DNA of 64,000 nucleotides from Cordilura impudica (taxonomy: Eukaryota > Arthropoda > Insecta > Diptera > Scathophagidae). This document shows, piece by piece, positions 30,340 to 42,159 of this stretch. The position numbers and the translations under genes were made by a program. The notes beneath the pieces are model-generated. The model worked only from the letters and a program-made list of their open reading frames with translations, was not told the DNA's origin and did not search any database. The first letter of the stretch is position 1. Each line of letters opens with the position of its first letter. The stretch is from contig OY821521.1 of assembly GCA_963682025.1 (NCBI GenBank), positions 165,264,461-165,328,460 of the forward strand. Reading direction: 5' to 3'.

Positions 30340-32230
30340 AAAGATCCATAGTCTGTGAATTCTATACAAATAAAATATCTCAGAGCCAAAGAACTTAATA
30401 TCTCAGAATCTTAGAATTTATTTTATGATAACTTTTTTGAATTCTGCATTTCTGAATAAGTACTCTATAATCTAAGACTATGAGTCTCAATCAGAAATTT
30501 TAGTTATAGAATGTTATCAAATAGCTAAAAGTTTTTCTGGCAGAATCTAACAATATTGATAGCAAAAAGTCTTAGAGTATAAAATTTTTTTTATAAGAAA
30601 CATCTCGTAGTTTAATATTTTGTCAATAGGAAAAAATTAAAAAAGCCGTATCTTCTTATTTTCATATAGAGGAAATATTCCAAAATTTCGATAAATTTGC
30701 TTTCCAGAAAAATTTTTAAATCGAGAAAATGTCCCAGCACCATAGAATTCAATTTATGATAATTGTGTATTGTTCACTTAACCGGTTTATGTCATAATCT
30801 AACACTTTTTGTAAGTGAACAAGTCTCAAAAACTGTAATTGTTTCAATAGGAAAAAATTTAAGAAAAAAAATCTTAAATTCTGAGAAATTTTGCTTTCAT
30901 GGTGAAAAATTTCTAAATTCTGATAAATGTGTAATGTAGGAAAGAAAATTAACTATTTTTACGTTTTTAAAGGAAACTACTGTAAAAATTTTAAATATTT
31001 TTAAGATTCAGATTCTATGAATTCTACAAAAACAAAATGTCTCATAACATAAGAATTTTTTAATAAGAAACATATCTTATAATCTTAGGATTTAGTTTAT
31101 TGTAATTGTGTACAAATCTGTACTTTTCATTAAATGATTTATAACCTAAGAATACGAGACACTTTTCCTACCTCAATTCCAAAAATTTTTCGTTTAGGTT
31201 TCTTAAAGTTTCTCAGAATAAGAATTTATTTAATCATTGTTTGAAAATTAGAATCTAAGAATTTCAGGATCTACTTTATCTAAATTCTTTGAAAATCTGT
31301 ATTTCTTAACCATTGGTTTAGAGATCAGCATTATGATTTTGAATCCGAAATTTTAGTTATAGAAAATGGTAAAATATCCGAAACCTTTTATGTTAGAAAG
31401 TTTTGGTAAGCAAAAAAAAAATCCCTTTTTTTGATAGCAAAATTCGTAAGTTTTCTTAATTTTTTTTAGAGGAAATCTGTGTCAAAATATCAGTTATTTT
31501 TGAATTCAGAATCTGTGAATTATTTAATGATAAAATATGTCAGAAATCTGTATTTGAAAATCTGTATTTTTCATTAAATGCTTTGAAATCTAGGAATATC
31601 ACTTTTAATCATAAATTTTACTTCTACATTATTATAAAACATCTAAAATATTTTATATCAGCACCTGACAATATTGGTAAACAAAACAGAGTCTTAGGGT
31701 CGGAAGTTCTTTTATATAGAAACTATTTCAGAATTTTTAATTATTTCAATTCAAAAAATTAAAAAATCTTAGATTCTGTAACTCTTTATCTTCATATAAA
31801 AACTCCGGGTTTGTGGATGAGAAAATTTTAAAATTTTCTTAAAACTTTGAACTTTTGTGTCAAAATTTTTAAGATTCAGAATCTGTGAACTCTATAAATA
31901 TAAATTGTTTTGGAACCAACGAACTTTTTAATTAGAGACATGTTCCAAAATCTTAGAATTTATTTTCTCGTAATTGCCTGAACTTTTGTATTTTTTTTTA
32001 TTAATTTGCTTAAGAATCTAAGAATATGATTTTGAATAGGAAATGTTTTTTATGGAATATTATAAAATATATAAAGCGTTTCTTGGTAGAAATTGAAACC
32101 TCTATCTCAATATTTCGGAATATTAAAATTTTAAAATTTTGCTAGAGAAATACCTTATTATTTTTCTGCCAGCAAATATCTGAGAATTTAGAAATTTCGT
32201 TCTGTAAAAGTATATCTGAAATAAACAATT
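30340..32230 (+). repeat. Degenerate long-period tandem repeat, AT-rich
   Basis: Strings such as TTCAGAATCTGTGAAxTCTA recur near 30350, 31012, 31500 and 31880, each followed by AAAATxTCTCAGAA and AATCTTAGAATTTATTTT variants. Divergence is high and the period irregular (about 400-650 bp). There are no genes. Confidence 0.5.
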
Positions 32231-32497
32231 CTGCAAAAAATAAATAATTCCATAAAAAATATAAACAAAATCTTTTGTGTTTCGCAAAATAAGCCATAGT
32301 AAATTTGTTTATGAAGTATTATAAATAAATTAAGTAAAAAAAAAAACAAAGAACATGAATAAAATCGTTAATGTTGGCATCCTTTACAAAAAAAAAATTA
32401 ATTAAAACAATGTCTTCTAGAACGCATGATTGCTTGCAATAACCCAATTGAGTACTTTCGGGTATGAATAATTTAATAAAATTTGAATTAATAATAA

Positions 32498-32888
32498 CTA
32501 GCAGAGCCCAAACCTCGAAATTCGAGTGCAAATTCTAGGAAATTTTATTTTTTTAATTTAAAAATATTTGTTGAACACAAGGAAGATATATAACTGGGTT
32601 TGTTAATAAATAATTTTATAAGAGCCTAAAGGTATGCTTATCAATTTTAGCCAATTCACAATTCAACCCAAAGTTAATAAACATACAAACAGCATTGTTT
32701 AATTTTTTATTTGAAGCTTCAATGTGTGTTTTATGTATTTGTTAATAGCAATTTTAAATGAACTTGCTCAAAATATGTTTCAGATGATGCAAATACCTTT
32801 CAAATGGTGAACTTTTTGTCAAAATAGGTTGGTAATTGAAGGTTTTAAATCGGTCACAAGAAATCGTCTTGCCTATTTGTATTATAGA
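32498..32888 (-). mobile_element. Helitron-2, non-autonomous copy
   Basis: On the minus strand it starts TCTATAATACAAATAGGC and ends with a CGAATTTCGAG hairpin and CTAG. There is no coding sequence. It lies in the same orientation as the next copy, 19 bp away. Confidence 0.75.
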
Positions 32889-32907
32889 CAATAATATTAA
32901 TATAATA

Positions 32908-33282
32908 CTAGCAGATCCCAGCCCTCGAAATTCGAGCGAAATTCTAGGAAATTTTATTTTTTCATTAAATAAAGACCCTAAAAGTATGCTAATCAATTAT
33001 GGCCAATTCACAAATCAACACAAAAACAAACTCATTTTTATTACAAACACATTAACAAATTTAATAAACACACACATAGCATTGTATAATTTTATGTATG
33101 TGTTAGTAGCAACTTTAAATGCAATTTACTCAAAACAAAAGAAAAAATTTAAAAACCTGTAAATCTGCAAAACGGCTAAAAAGAAATACCTTTCAAATAA
33201 TATACGTTTGGTCAAAATCGGGATAAAACGGTAGCACAAAACATCAGTCACAAAAAATCGCCTGGCCTATTAATATTATAGA
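32908..33282 (-). mobile_element. Helitron-2, non-autonomous copy (375 bp)
   Basis: On the minus strand it starts TCTATAATATTAATAGGC, preceded by A, and ends CTCGAATTTCGAG, a short spacer and CTAG, followed by T. The plus-strand frame at 32836-33162 crosses it and is not a gene. Confidence 0.8.
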
Positions 33283-33289
33283 TTAATGT

Positions 33290-33600
33290 AGCACTGTTGC
33301 GTATAATTTATATGTCATAATTTGTATATTTATATTATTTTTAAATAAAAAAAAATATATGCCGTATGAGTTATTTGAATTACTAAGCTTGGTACGGTAG
33401 CGTATGATTAATTTAATAATCATATCAATTATATTGATTACATTAATGATACACTGTGGCGTATAATTAATAATTTGTAATTTTTATTTGGAACAATAAA
33501 TTAGCTAATTGAACATATGAACGTGTGAGTTATTTAATAACAATACTGTTAATCACACCATTGTAACACTTTAGCGTATGATTCTGAAATATAAAAAAAA
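33290..33600 (+). repeat. Three diverged tandem units of about 120-150 bp
   Basis: ACTGTxGCGTATAATT-type strings at about 33294, 33450 and 33566 are each followed by AT-rich sequence and, in two cases, by GTGAGTTATTTxAAT. Confidence 0.5.
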
Positions 33601-34634
33601 CACATATATATTTTTTTTATAGATTATAAGCAATTTAGAGCAATTTAAATTGAATATTAGTATATGGTTAATTGTTAATAATTTTGTAATTTTTATGCAT
33701 TAATAAAATATAATTAGAAAACCTCTTTTTAATTTATACAATTTAATTACACAGTACAAAAATATTTATTTTTTATAGAAATTTATTTGATTTTTTTTGT
33801 TATATTTCATTACACAAATCTTTTTTTTTACAAGAATTTATTCCCGTTTGTATACTATTTTAATTAACACAACTAGCAACAATATTCGATTGTAACATTT
33901 TTTCTATCAGCTTCATTTCTATTTAATTTTTGTTGTTGTTGTTGTTCAAAGCATGTGTAAACAATGCGACAAAATGTGTAATAACGTTAAATGTCTACAG
34001 AGACTAGACCACTAATGACGCAGTGGCCCACGCAAACGTACAAAAGAAGCGGCAGAGTTAATGTGGTTGGCAAGGAATTGAGATGAGATATTTGGAAACA
34101 GTTGAAAAGGATACAGTGGCAGCAGCAACAATAATAAAAAAAAAAAAAAAAAAAAAAACAACACAGCAGATGTAGTAAAAGTAGTAAAAGTTTTAAGATG
34201 AGAGAGTTGTTACTGAAAACACTATTTTTGTTTTTGGTACTTTTCTAACTCAGAGTCCTCAATAATAAAGTACAGAGACTTCGAGAAGACATTTAATAGA
34301 TTCCTTATTTGATGAATTTTTAGAATTATTTAATTTGTATTTTTCTAAATCTTGAAAAAAAGGTCGTAAAAGTCTTATATTTTGATGAAACAAAACAAAA
34401 TTATTTGATTCTTGGAACTTTTTGAGATAGAAAAGCTCTTGGATATTAATAACTTTTCTCTACATATAGAATATTTAAAGTTTTGAATTCTTTATTTTTT
34501 GGTATTTTCAGATAAAATATTTACATTACATTATCTTCATTAAAAAGCTAGGTTCAATACTGACTCATTGATCTGCAGAGATATGCTGATAGGCTGATCT
34601 GCTGATTCTCTAACGTTGTACTTATATATACCTA
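33601..34634. other. Gap: AT-rich, possibly unique sequence
   Basis: No element ends or coding exons were recognised. Bases 33950-34130 are less AT-rich and carry no repeat seen elsewhere in the window; 34134-34158 is an A tract. Confidence 0.35.
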
Positions 34635-35639
34635 CTAGCAGTATACCCGCTACGTTGTTAGCGTAATTATTATATCAATTTTTTAAGCCATAATAATATT
34701 TAAAACAATAAGAAATATGGTGTGAGTGACAATACGATGGAAACTTTTAACAAAATATATCTTTGACGACTTGGACGGTCAATACCAAAAATTTTTGTCA
34801 TAAAATTAAAAACTATTTTATTAATTTAAAGATTTGTATGTTTTATTTATTTAGCAAAGAAGAAATATTAACATAACTTCAGAAAAATTAACAAAACTTA
34901 AAAGTATTAATTTTTGTGCTGTTGACAAAACCATGGAAACAATGATTCCTATACCGAACGATTGTATTAATTTATTTTAGTAAAACCCCCGAAGCGTGTA
35001 GCCGTTTTTTGGTCATTTAAATATTCAACTTTTTCATCAACGCTATTCGCCAATAGTATTCTAATTCCAGCTCATATGTTTTTTTTAGCAAGATTAATGC
35101 TAGTCAGACGATTTTATGGATTTATTCATAGAATATTTCTCACAAATATTATTTTGCATACGACCATCACTAAAATCATCTATTATTCTGGTTTTCAACT
35201 CGTCATAAAACTTTATTCTTGCCATTATTTTATAATAAGATTTTTTTTATAGTTTCTTTCACTCGCTCTTCTATTTTTATTATTATAATCAACTCTGGTA
35301 AAGAAGTTTAAATGTTTTCACTGTTTTAGCATTTAAAAAAAAAAAAAAATTCTTTTTCGTTTATCTATTTTTTTTTTAATTGTATTTTTTGTAACAAATG
35401 TGTTATCTTCCAATATAGAACGCACCAAACAGTGATTTCGCAAATAAATACATAATTTTATTACTAAGCGCGAAATTATTAAATTTAGAATTTTGTAAAA
35501 TTTAGAATTTTGTAAAATTTAGAATTTGTAAAAGTTTAAAATGTATTGCCACCTACTCTATTTAAGTACCACTTTTTTACTCATAATAGGTTCGAAAATT
35601 ATTCAAATTAAAAAGATAAAAATATTATTTTATTTATCA

Positions 35640-36062
35640 AGCTATAGGACAAACGATATTGAAATTGGTGAAAATGGGCGCATGTTCAGACCTACTCTCC
35701 ATTCAAATGACACCTATGATATCGACTTAACTTGCCATAAGATTCAAATTATCAAATAGGTCTCAGTCGAATTTTTATTACATCCAGCCATTAATCCGTA
35801 GACCAAAAATAAACCATATAGAACAATTCACTCAAACCTATCAAAAACAAAAATATAGCACAGATTTTTCTGAAAATCGATTTGTATATGTTGTTGCAAA
35901 AAATAAGTGACTATACCAAATATGGTCAGGATCTATCAATTTTCGACGCAGATTTGGTTTGTGTTTTTTTCTAAACTAAATTAGTTTTATCTAAGACCAA
36001 TTCTCTAAACGCATGGTATAGGGTGTCGGTCTATACCGACTATAAATATCTTACTTGTTTTC
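35640..36062 (+). repeat. Repeat A copy 6, inside Helitron-3
   Basis: Landmarks are GGCGCATGTTCAGACCTA, ATGACACCTATGATATCGAC, GGTCAGGATCTATC and the end TCGGTCTATACCGACTATA...CTTACTTGTTTTC. Confidence 0.7.
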
Positions 36063-36099
36063 TTAAGAAAATGTACTATCAAATGAAAATTTACCAGTT

Positions 36100-37740
36100 G
36101 GAAAGTATTAGTTTTCTCTTAAAGTCCCGAATTAAACAAATTTTATTATTCCCCGATATTTGTGTTTCTGGTGGAATCTACATAACAAATGTCATATTCC
36201 TAAATTACTTTGTAGAGAAGATACAAAAAGGTACAGTCTTACACTTACGGACCGTTTTTACCCCGATTTAACATGTTTCTATCCACAAACTATATTTTAT
36301 ATTCGTTTGTCTAGAAGTTACCAAATGTACAATTTTTCCCCTTTTTGGCCGTTTCTCCTCCCCTAAATATTAGAATTATCAATAACTTCATTCTTGAATG
36401 ATGTCTACGTATCCGGTGGAGTCTGTATACAATCTATAGACTAATGTGTTCAAAAGATGCAGAAAGGTACAATTTGTGCACTTTTTGTACGTTTTTCACC
36501 CTTAACCCTTTTTCACCATTTGTTTCCCAGATGGAGGCAGCACATCAAATTTCATATTCCTAGCTTCATTTCTTCTCATTTTCCACTTTTTGTTTGCTTT
36601 TGCCCCCTGATGGCTCGAATTTAAAAATTTTTTATTCTTGGCCGATATTTGTGTTTCTAGAGAAACCTACATATCAAATGTCCTAAATTACTTTGTAAAG
36701 AAGATGCAAAAAGGTACGATTTTTACAATTTTTGGTCGTTTTTACCACCCTTAACACCGGAATTTCCTAAAGTTTTCCTCTCATCTGATATTTCTATCTC
36801 TAATACTATATTTAGTATTCCTAGATTCGTTTGTTTAGAAGATACCAAATGTATTCATTTTGCCCGATACCAAATGTACACGTGTTGGCCGTTTTTCCTC
36901 CCCTAGATGCTAGAATTACCAATAAATTCATCCTGCACTCTGACCCACGTATTCGATGGAGTCTGTATATCGAAATTCATATATACAGATTAATATGTTA
37001 AGAAGATGCAGAAAGGTACAATTTTTACCCTCTTGGCCGTTTTCCCCCTTAAATGGCCGAATTTCGAAAATATTAATCCTGATCCAATATTTATTTCTAG
37101 GATGGAGTCTACACACCAAATTTCATATTCCTAGATTAATTTCTTATAATTTTCCCCTTTTTTGTCCGCTTTTACCCCTGAAGGCTCGAATTTAAAAATT
37201 TTTATTCTTGGCCGATGTTTGTGTTTCTAGAGGAACGTACATATTAATTGTCATATTCCTAAATTACTTTGTAAAGAAGATGCAAAAAGGTACGATTTTT
37301 AACATTTTTGGCCACTTTAAACCCCTAATGGAATCCGCATACTATATTTGATATTCCTAGATTCGTTTGTTTGTACCAAATGTACACTTTTTGCCCTTTT
37401 TGGCCGTTTTTCCCCTCCTAGACGTTAGAATTAGCAATAACTTCATTCTGGACTGATGCCCACATATTCGGTGGAGTCTGTATATCAAAATTCACATATA
37501 TATTAATATCTTAAGAAGATGCAGAAAGGTACAATATCTACCCTTTTTGGCCGTTTTTACCCCTTAAATGGCCGAATTTCGAAAAAATTAGTTCTGAGTC
37601 CACATTTGTTTCTCAGATGGATTCTGCACACCAAATTTCATATTCCTAGATTAATTTGTAACCATTTTCCCCCTTTTTGTTCGCTTTTACCCCGTTATTG
37701 TATGAATTTTTAAAAATCCGTTCTTAGTGGATCTTTCGAA
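36100..37740 (+). repeat. Higher-order tandem repeat inside Helitron-3
   Basis: A subunit of about 130 bp (AGAAGATGCAxAAAGGTAC, then CCTTTTTGGCCGTTTTTxCC) is repeated about a dozen times. GCCGATATTTGTGTTTCTAG marks longer units of roughly 500-560 bp at about 36155, 36648 and 37213. Open frames here follow the repeat and are not genes. Confidence 0.7.
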
Positions 37741-37849
37741 ATTTCAAGCTTCCGGGTCAAATGGTTTGGGCTGGGTGATGATGATCATCCTCGCAACTCT
37801 TTTATATATATAGATTGCTTTTGACGGAGATCATAATACCCCAAAACTA

Positions 37850-38340
37850 AGCGTCGTAGAGCAAAAATGTTGAAATTTTGTCCCCTCTGTGAAATCGAAT
37901 ATTCAGGGTTGCCAGATTGAAGAAAAAAAATTTTTTGCGGGGCACATAAAGTCGCTTATATTGCGAAATTTTACCTAATACGAATTCATCTAAACTCAGC
38001 TGTAATTATTTCCCGGGTTGTCAGATCAATAAACGTAAAAATTTGGCAGAATGATTGAAATTTTACTCCGTTATTACAATACCCCATACAAATTAATAAG
38101 AGTAGGGCGGTAATCATTTTTAGAGTTGCCAAATCGAAAAACGTAAAAGGTTTAATAGCAGACCATAAAATCGCTTATATCTTGAAAATTTAGCGTCGTA
38201 GAGCACTTTAGTATACATCTTCCCCTCCAGTTGTAGCACCACACATGATTTGTGATGATTTTTTAGAGCTGCCAATTTAAAAGACAAAATATTGGAAGGG
38301 AACATAAAATCGTTTAACTATATCTCGAAAAGTCTTAATG
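37850..38340 (+). repeat. Diverged tandem repeat
   Basis: GGTTGCCAGAT-like strings at about 37910, 38016, 38124 and 38264 alternate with AxCATAAAATCGCTTATATC and GCGTCGTAGAGCA. Confidence 0.5.
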
Positions 38341-38589
38341 ACTTTTTAAAAAAAATAAATTTTGACGAATAATTAAACCATTTCATTAAATGGAATTTAT
38401 TTTGCATATAAAAAAAATATTTAAAAAATTAAACAATTTGATAAATTTAATTCTAAATTATTACAACAAACACACTTAATTTTTAATATGTTTAACATTT
38501 TAGATCATATTTTCGCACAATCAGGCCCAATACCAATGATGTTAAATGGCAAGCTTCCCGAAATGATGCTAAGCATTACTGTCTTTATA

Positions 38590-38728
38590 ATGATTGAGTT
38601 TGAAATTATTCAGGCTCAAGACCAAATGTTTTTACTTTAAATAAAGCAAAAACATATGCACTCTAAATAAAGCAAAAACATAGCAAAAACATTTGATCTT
38701 GGGCCTGAATAATTTCAAACTCAATCAT
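38590..38728. repeat. Long hairpin, two 43-bp arms
   Basis: ATGATTGAGTTTGAAATTAT and the bases after it pair with the inverted copy ending at 38728, with two mismatches, around about 55 bases that include a short tandem AAATAAAGCAAAAACAT duplication. Confidence 0.8.
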
Positions 38729-38819
38729 TAAAATGATAAAGATCGAAAATAAGATTTTTTACTTTTAAAGAAAATAATAAAATTACTGTCTTTAGTTTAG
38801 CCAAGTAAATGGTTTTTTT

Positions 38820-39010
38820 TATGAATGGGTAAGATTTCAGCAGACACACGAACAAACAGAGAGATTGACGAACGGACGGACAGACGGTCATCGCTATATC
38901 GACTCAAGCTGCTATGACGATTAAGAATATCTCTGCTTAATGGGGTCACAAATTAATTTTTCGATGCGTTACAAACCGAATAACAGACTGAAAACTACCG
39001 TTTGCACAGC
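38820..39010 (+). repeat. Interspersed repeat, family D-like
   Basis: A GAACGGACGGACAGACGGTC run and TCGACTCAAGCTGCTATGA are followed by GCGGTGTGGACGGTATATA. It resembles 29535-29870 in layout. Confidence 0.4.
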
Positions 39011-42000
39011 GGTGTGGACGGTATATAAAAATCATTGATATATAAGATAGTTTCCTTGTAAAGTACCTTAAATGATTTTTTTAATATAAATACTTTAAGA
39101 TAAAATAACTACAGCAAATCCCATCTCTTCGAAAACTTATTGCTATAGAAAAATATCCATGTTTTGAAGAACCAAAAATAAATGTTTTAACAAGAAATCC
39201 TGATATCTTTATATAATTAATTGATCATTAAATGGTTAAGAATGGCTAAAAATCCGTAACCGTTCAGAGGCGCTTCTACAATTTACTTCTCCTATAGGGG
39301 TTCGCATTTAGGTAAAAAAATCTGTATTCATACAGTAAAACCCGCACTCACATTCGAAGCTTTTCACAAAAGAATAATTTCTGATGGAGCAGAACATTTT
39401 AATATAGAAAACTTCTCAGATTCTAAAAAGAACCATAAATTCTAGGATACTTCATTCACATGATACTTCATTCACCGACAAATATTTAAGACTTTTCCCC
39501 GAAAGAAAATTTCTGATACTTCTATTAAGGAAATCTATAAAGATTATAGAGACTTTTATCTAAAGAAAACCTTCAAAATCAAAAGACTATGTTCGATGGT
39601 AAATCTCTAGTTTTTACATTTTAAATTCTTTGCTAAGCTTCACTTTACATATCTGAATAATGTTCTTAAACTACTGCTTCAAATATTACTCAACACTTTC
39701 CTTCAATATCAGTGTTAAGAAGATTTTGCTAAGCCAAACTATCTATGATTTTGTAAAAATATTGTCTTTATTAAAAACGATTTTTGTTTTTCTGAAATTG
39801 AGGCCATCTTTAGCTCCAAAAATAACCGAAAGGTTCATTTTCTTTAACAAAAGTACCAAATTAGATAATCTCTTTAATCAGCCATGATAAAACTCTTTTT
39901 TTTGAAGGAAATTGTATTAAAAAAGCGCCAACTCTGCTTAAAAATGGGGATGCTGTGAGAAAACTTAAGAGATGCTGATAACAGAAATAAACGCAAAAAT
40001 AAGAGGGAAAAAGAGGAAATGTTAAATAAAAGAGATTCTTTTCAGAGCTTAGGGGATGAAAGTTAAAAATAAAAGAAGAACAATGTATAAACATAAGATA
40101 AAAAAAATTTATTTTTGTAAATAACAAAAAATTACTAAACTGAAAATATTACCACAAACAATAATCTTAAATAAGTTTTATATGTTTGAAAAATTAAAAG
40201 AAATATTCAAAAAAATTTCTTTTTTCTGAAATATTTAAGAAAAAAAAAAATATTTTTTTAATTTTATTAAGTAAATTTTAATTTATTTTAAGTCCGAGTA
40301 GTTTCAGAAGTTAATTTCATAATAAACATTTAGGAAAGTTCTTAAAAAATACTTTTTTTTTAGTTTTTGTGTATTTCTTTTTTCATTTTTAACTTTTCAT
40401 TTTTAATTAATTTTATAGAATCTTCTGTTCGTTCATTGCTATTTAATTACTTTTATAAAATTTTGTTTTTCAATCAGTTATGACTTTTTTACTTTTTTGT
40501 TTATTTAACACTTGCAACCATCAGCACCGTCGGCTCCTTATCTTTCTGTAGGTAAATAAATTGACATGAATATTATCGGAAAAGGTTCATTAAAATGTTG
40601 CATGTTTTCTTTTTCCAATTTTTTATATTTCTGTTATATATTATTTGCAACCACCACGTAAATCCTGCACACACCGAGTGTTGAACCACAATTGACGACT
40701 ACCGCTCGTTTACACCAATAAACTTAAACTAAAAAGATTTGCACATTTTTGCTTTTCATATAAAACTAACAACGTAGTAATAAATATTAAAAGAAAAGAA
40801 ACAAGTATTTAAGCAAAAAAAGGAACAAACAAATATTTTGCAAAAAAGAAAAACAATACTGGGAAAATATTTAATACATTATCAAGCTCTGAGCTCTGCA
40901 AAATAAGAAATAAACATAAACTTTCCAATAAGAACTGTGTATAACAAAAACAATTTAATTACAACGGTTAAAAAGAGTACGTCTCTTTAACTCAATATGT
41001 GGTTGGTGACCGAAAAGAGAAACAGTATATTTTGTTATTTAGGGTTTTGTTTATACTTATTGTTAAGCAGTTACTCAAGCATAAGAAAGTAAACAAACTT
41101 ACTAATACACTCACATACAAAGATTTTTAAATAATACAGGGAAGAAGATAAGAATTTTAGCAAAAAGATTATAAGAATTTTGTTTTTAAAAAAACTAAAA
41201 AATAAATAAAAAATAAAAAAAAATAATGATAATATTGAATTGTAATAACTATTAAATTCAATGGTCCTATTTTTAATCTTTTGGATTTACTTTTTTCGTA
41301 CAAAAAGAGGATTTATTAAATCAAAAATTAATTGAATTGAATTTTGGAGGTTGACACAGTCCAAAATAAAATTGTTTTATTCAACATTTACGCCTTTTTT
41401 TAATTATAAATAAATTGCAAGAATTTTCTTTTCAAGTTTCTAAGAAGTTTCGAGATTTTTTTAAACATTTTGTGAGAACATTATTTCATGTATATTTTTT
41501 CTTTCAAATTTCAATTATCCAAATTTGGATTTATTATATCCAAGTTATTAGAAAAAGCAACTAAGGATAATTAGATCATATTGATTTTTTCCCTAATTTA
41601 TCATAACGTCTAGGTTGAAAGAGCACATTAGGAAAAATAAATCAATAAAAAACTTTTTTTAGTATATATAAAATATCAACGAAACTTTAATTTTTCCCAT
41701 ACAAAATTGGACAAAAATAGCAGGAGCTATGCGGACTAATACAAATTAGCAGGCTATTAAATTTCATCAACTTAGGAAGAATTTTGATTTTGTAGCAATA
41801 TCGGAGCAAGGACATCCTTATTTCATGTTCATACTATTTTCACTTCAAACTTAGTCATTCAGAAAGGATGGAAATTGCTTTTATCTCTTCAAATACAACT
41901 TTTAGTTTTTGCACCAGTATCATCGCAATCGCAGTAAGGAGTCGTTTGTATTCGTTTCTTAAAAACACTATAAAGCATGTAAGAAAGATTCTTAATAAGT

Positions 42001-42150
42001 TTTGGATTTTTTTATGTTGCATGTATAATCATCTCTGACTCGCTGATTCGCTGATTGTGTAATACTGTCTGTATATTTTTAATTTAAGCTTACAAATAAA
42101 ACACAACTTTTTGAGTCTTATGAAAATTTGTTTTTAATTGAATTTTATTT
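39011..42150. other. Gap: AT-rich, largely unassigned
   Basis: No mobile-element protein or element end was seen. Bases 40500-40720 are more complex and hold possible short splice-bounded exons, described under findings but not called. The minus-strand frame at 39861-40127 is hydrophobic low-complexity and was rejected. Confidence 0.35.
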
Positions 42151-42159
42151 AATTAAAAA

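Larger units (their letters stand above)
34635..37814 (-). mobile_element. Helitron-3, 3.2 kb, with internal tandem repeats and a repeat A insertion
   Basis: On the minus strand it starts TCTATATATATAAAAGAG after an A. It ends with a hairpin (CGCTA...TAGCG) about 11 bases before CTAG, followed by T. The interior has tandem repeats (36100-37740) and a repeat A copy (35640-36062). No Rep/helicase coding sequence was found, so it is non-autonomous. Pairing the two ends as one element is an inference from their orientation and correct terminal motifs. Confidence 0.65.

Noticed and set aside
32754..33162. Overlapping frames at 32754-32996 and 32836-33162
   Set aside because: They cross the boundary between two Helitron copies and differ in the other copies.
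36023..37713. Five plus-strand frames with similar sequences (for example 36956-37195 and 37519-37713)
   Set aside because: They repeat because the underlying DNA is tandemly repeated in a Helitron; frames shift from unit to unit.
40500..40720. Metallothionein-like tail (GADGADGCKC) in another minus-strand frame
   Set aside because: The frame has a stop immediately upstream and no cysteine-rich body nearby.
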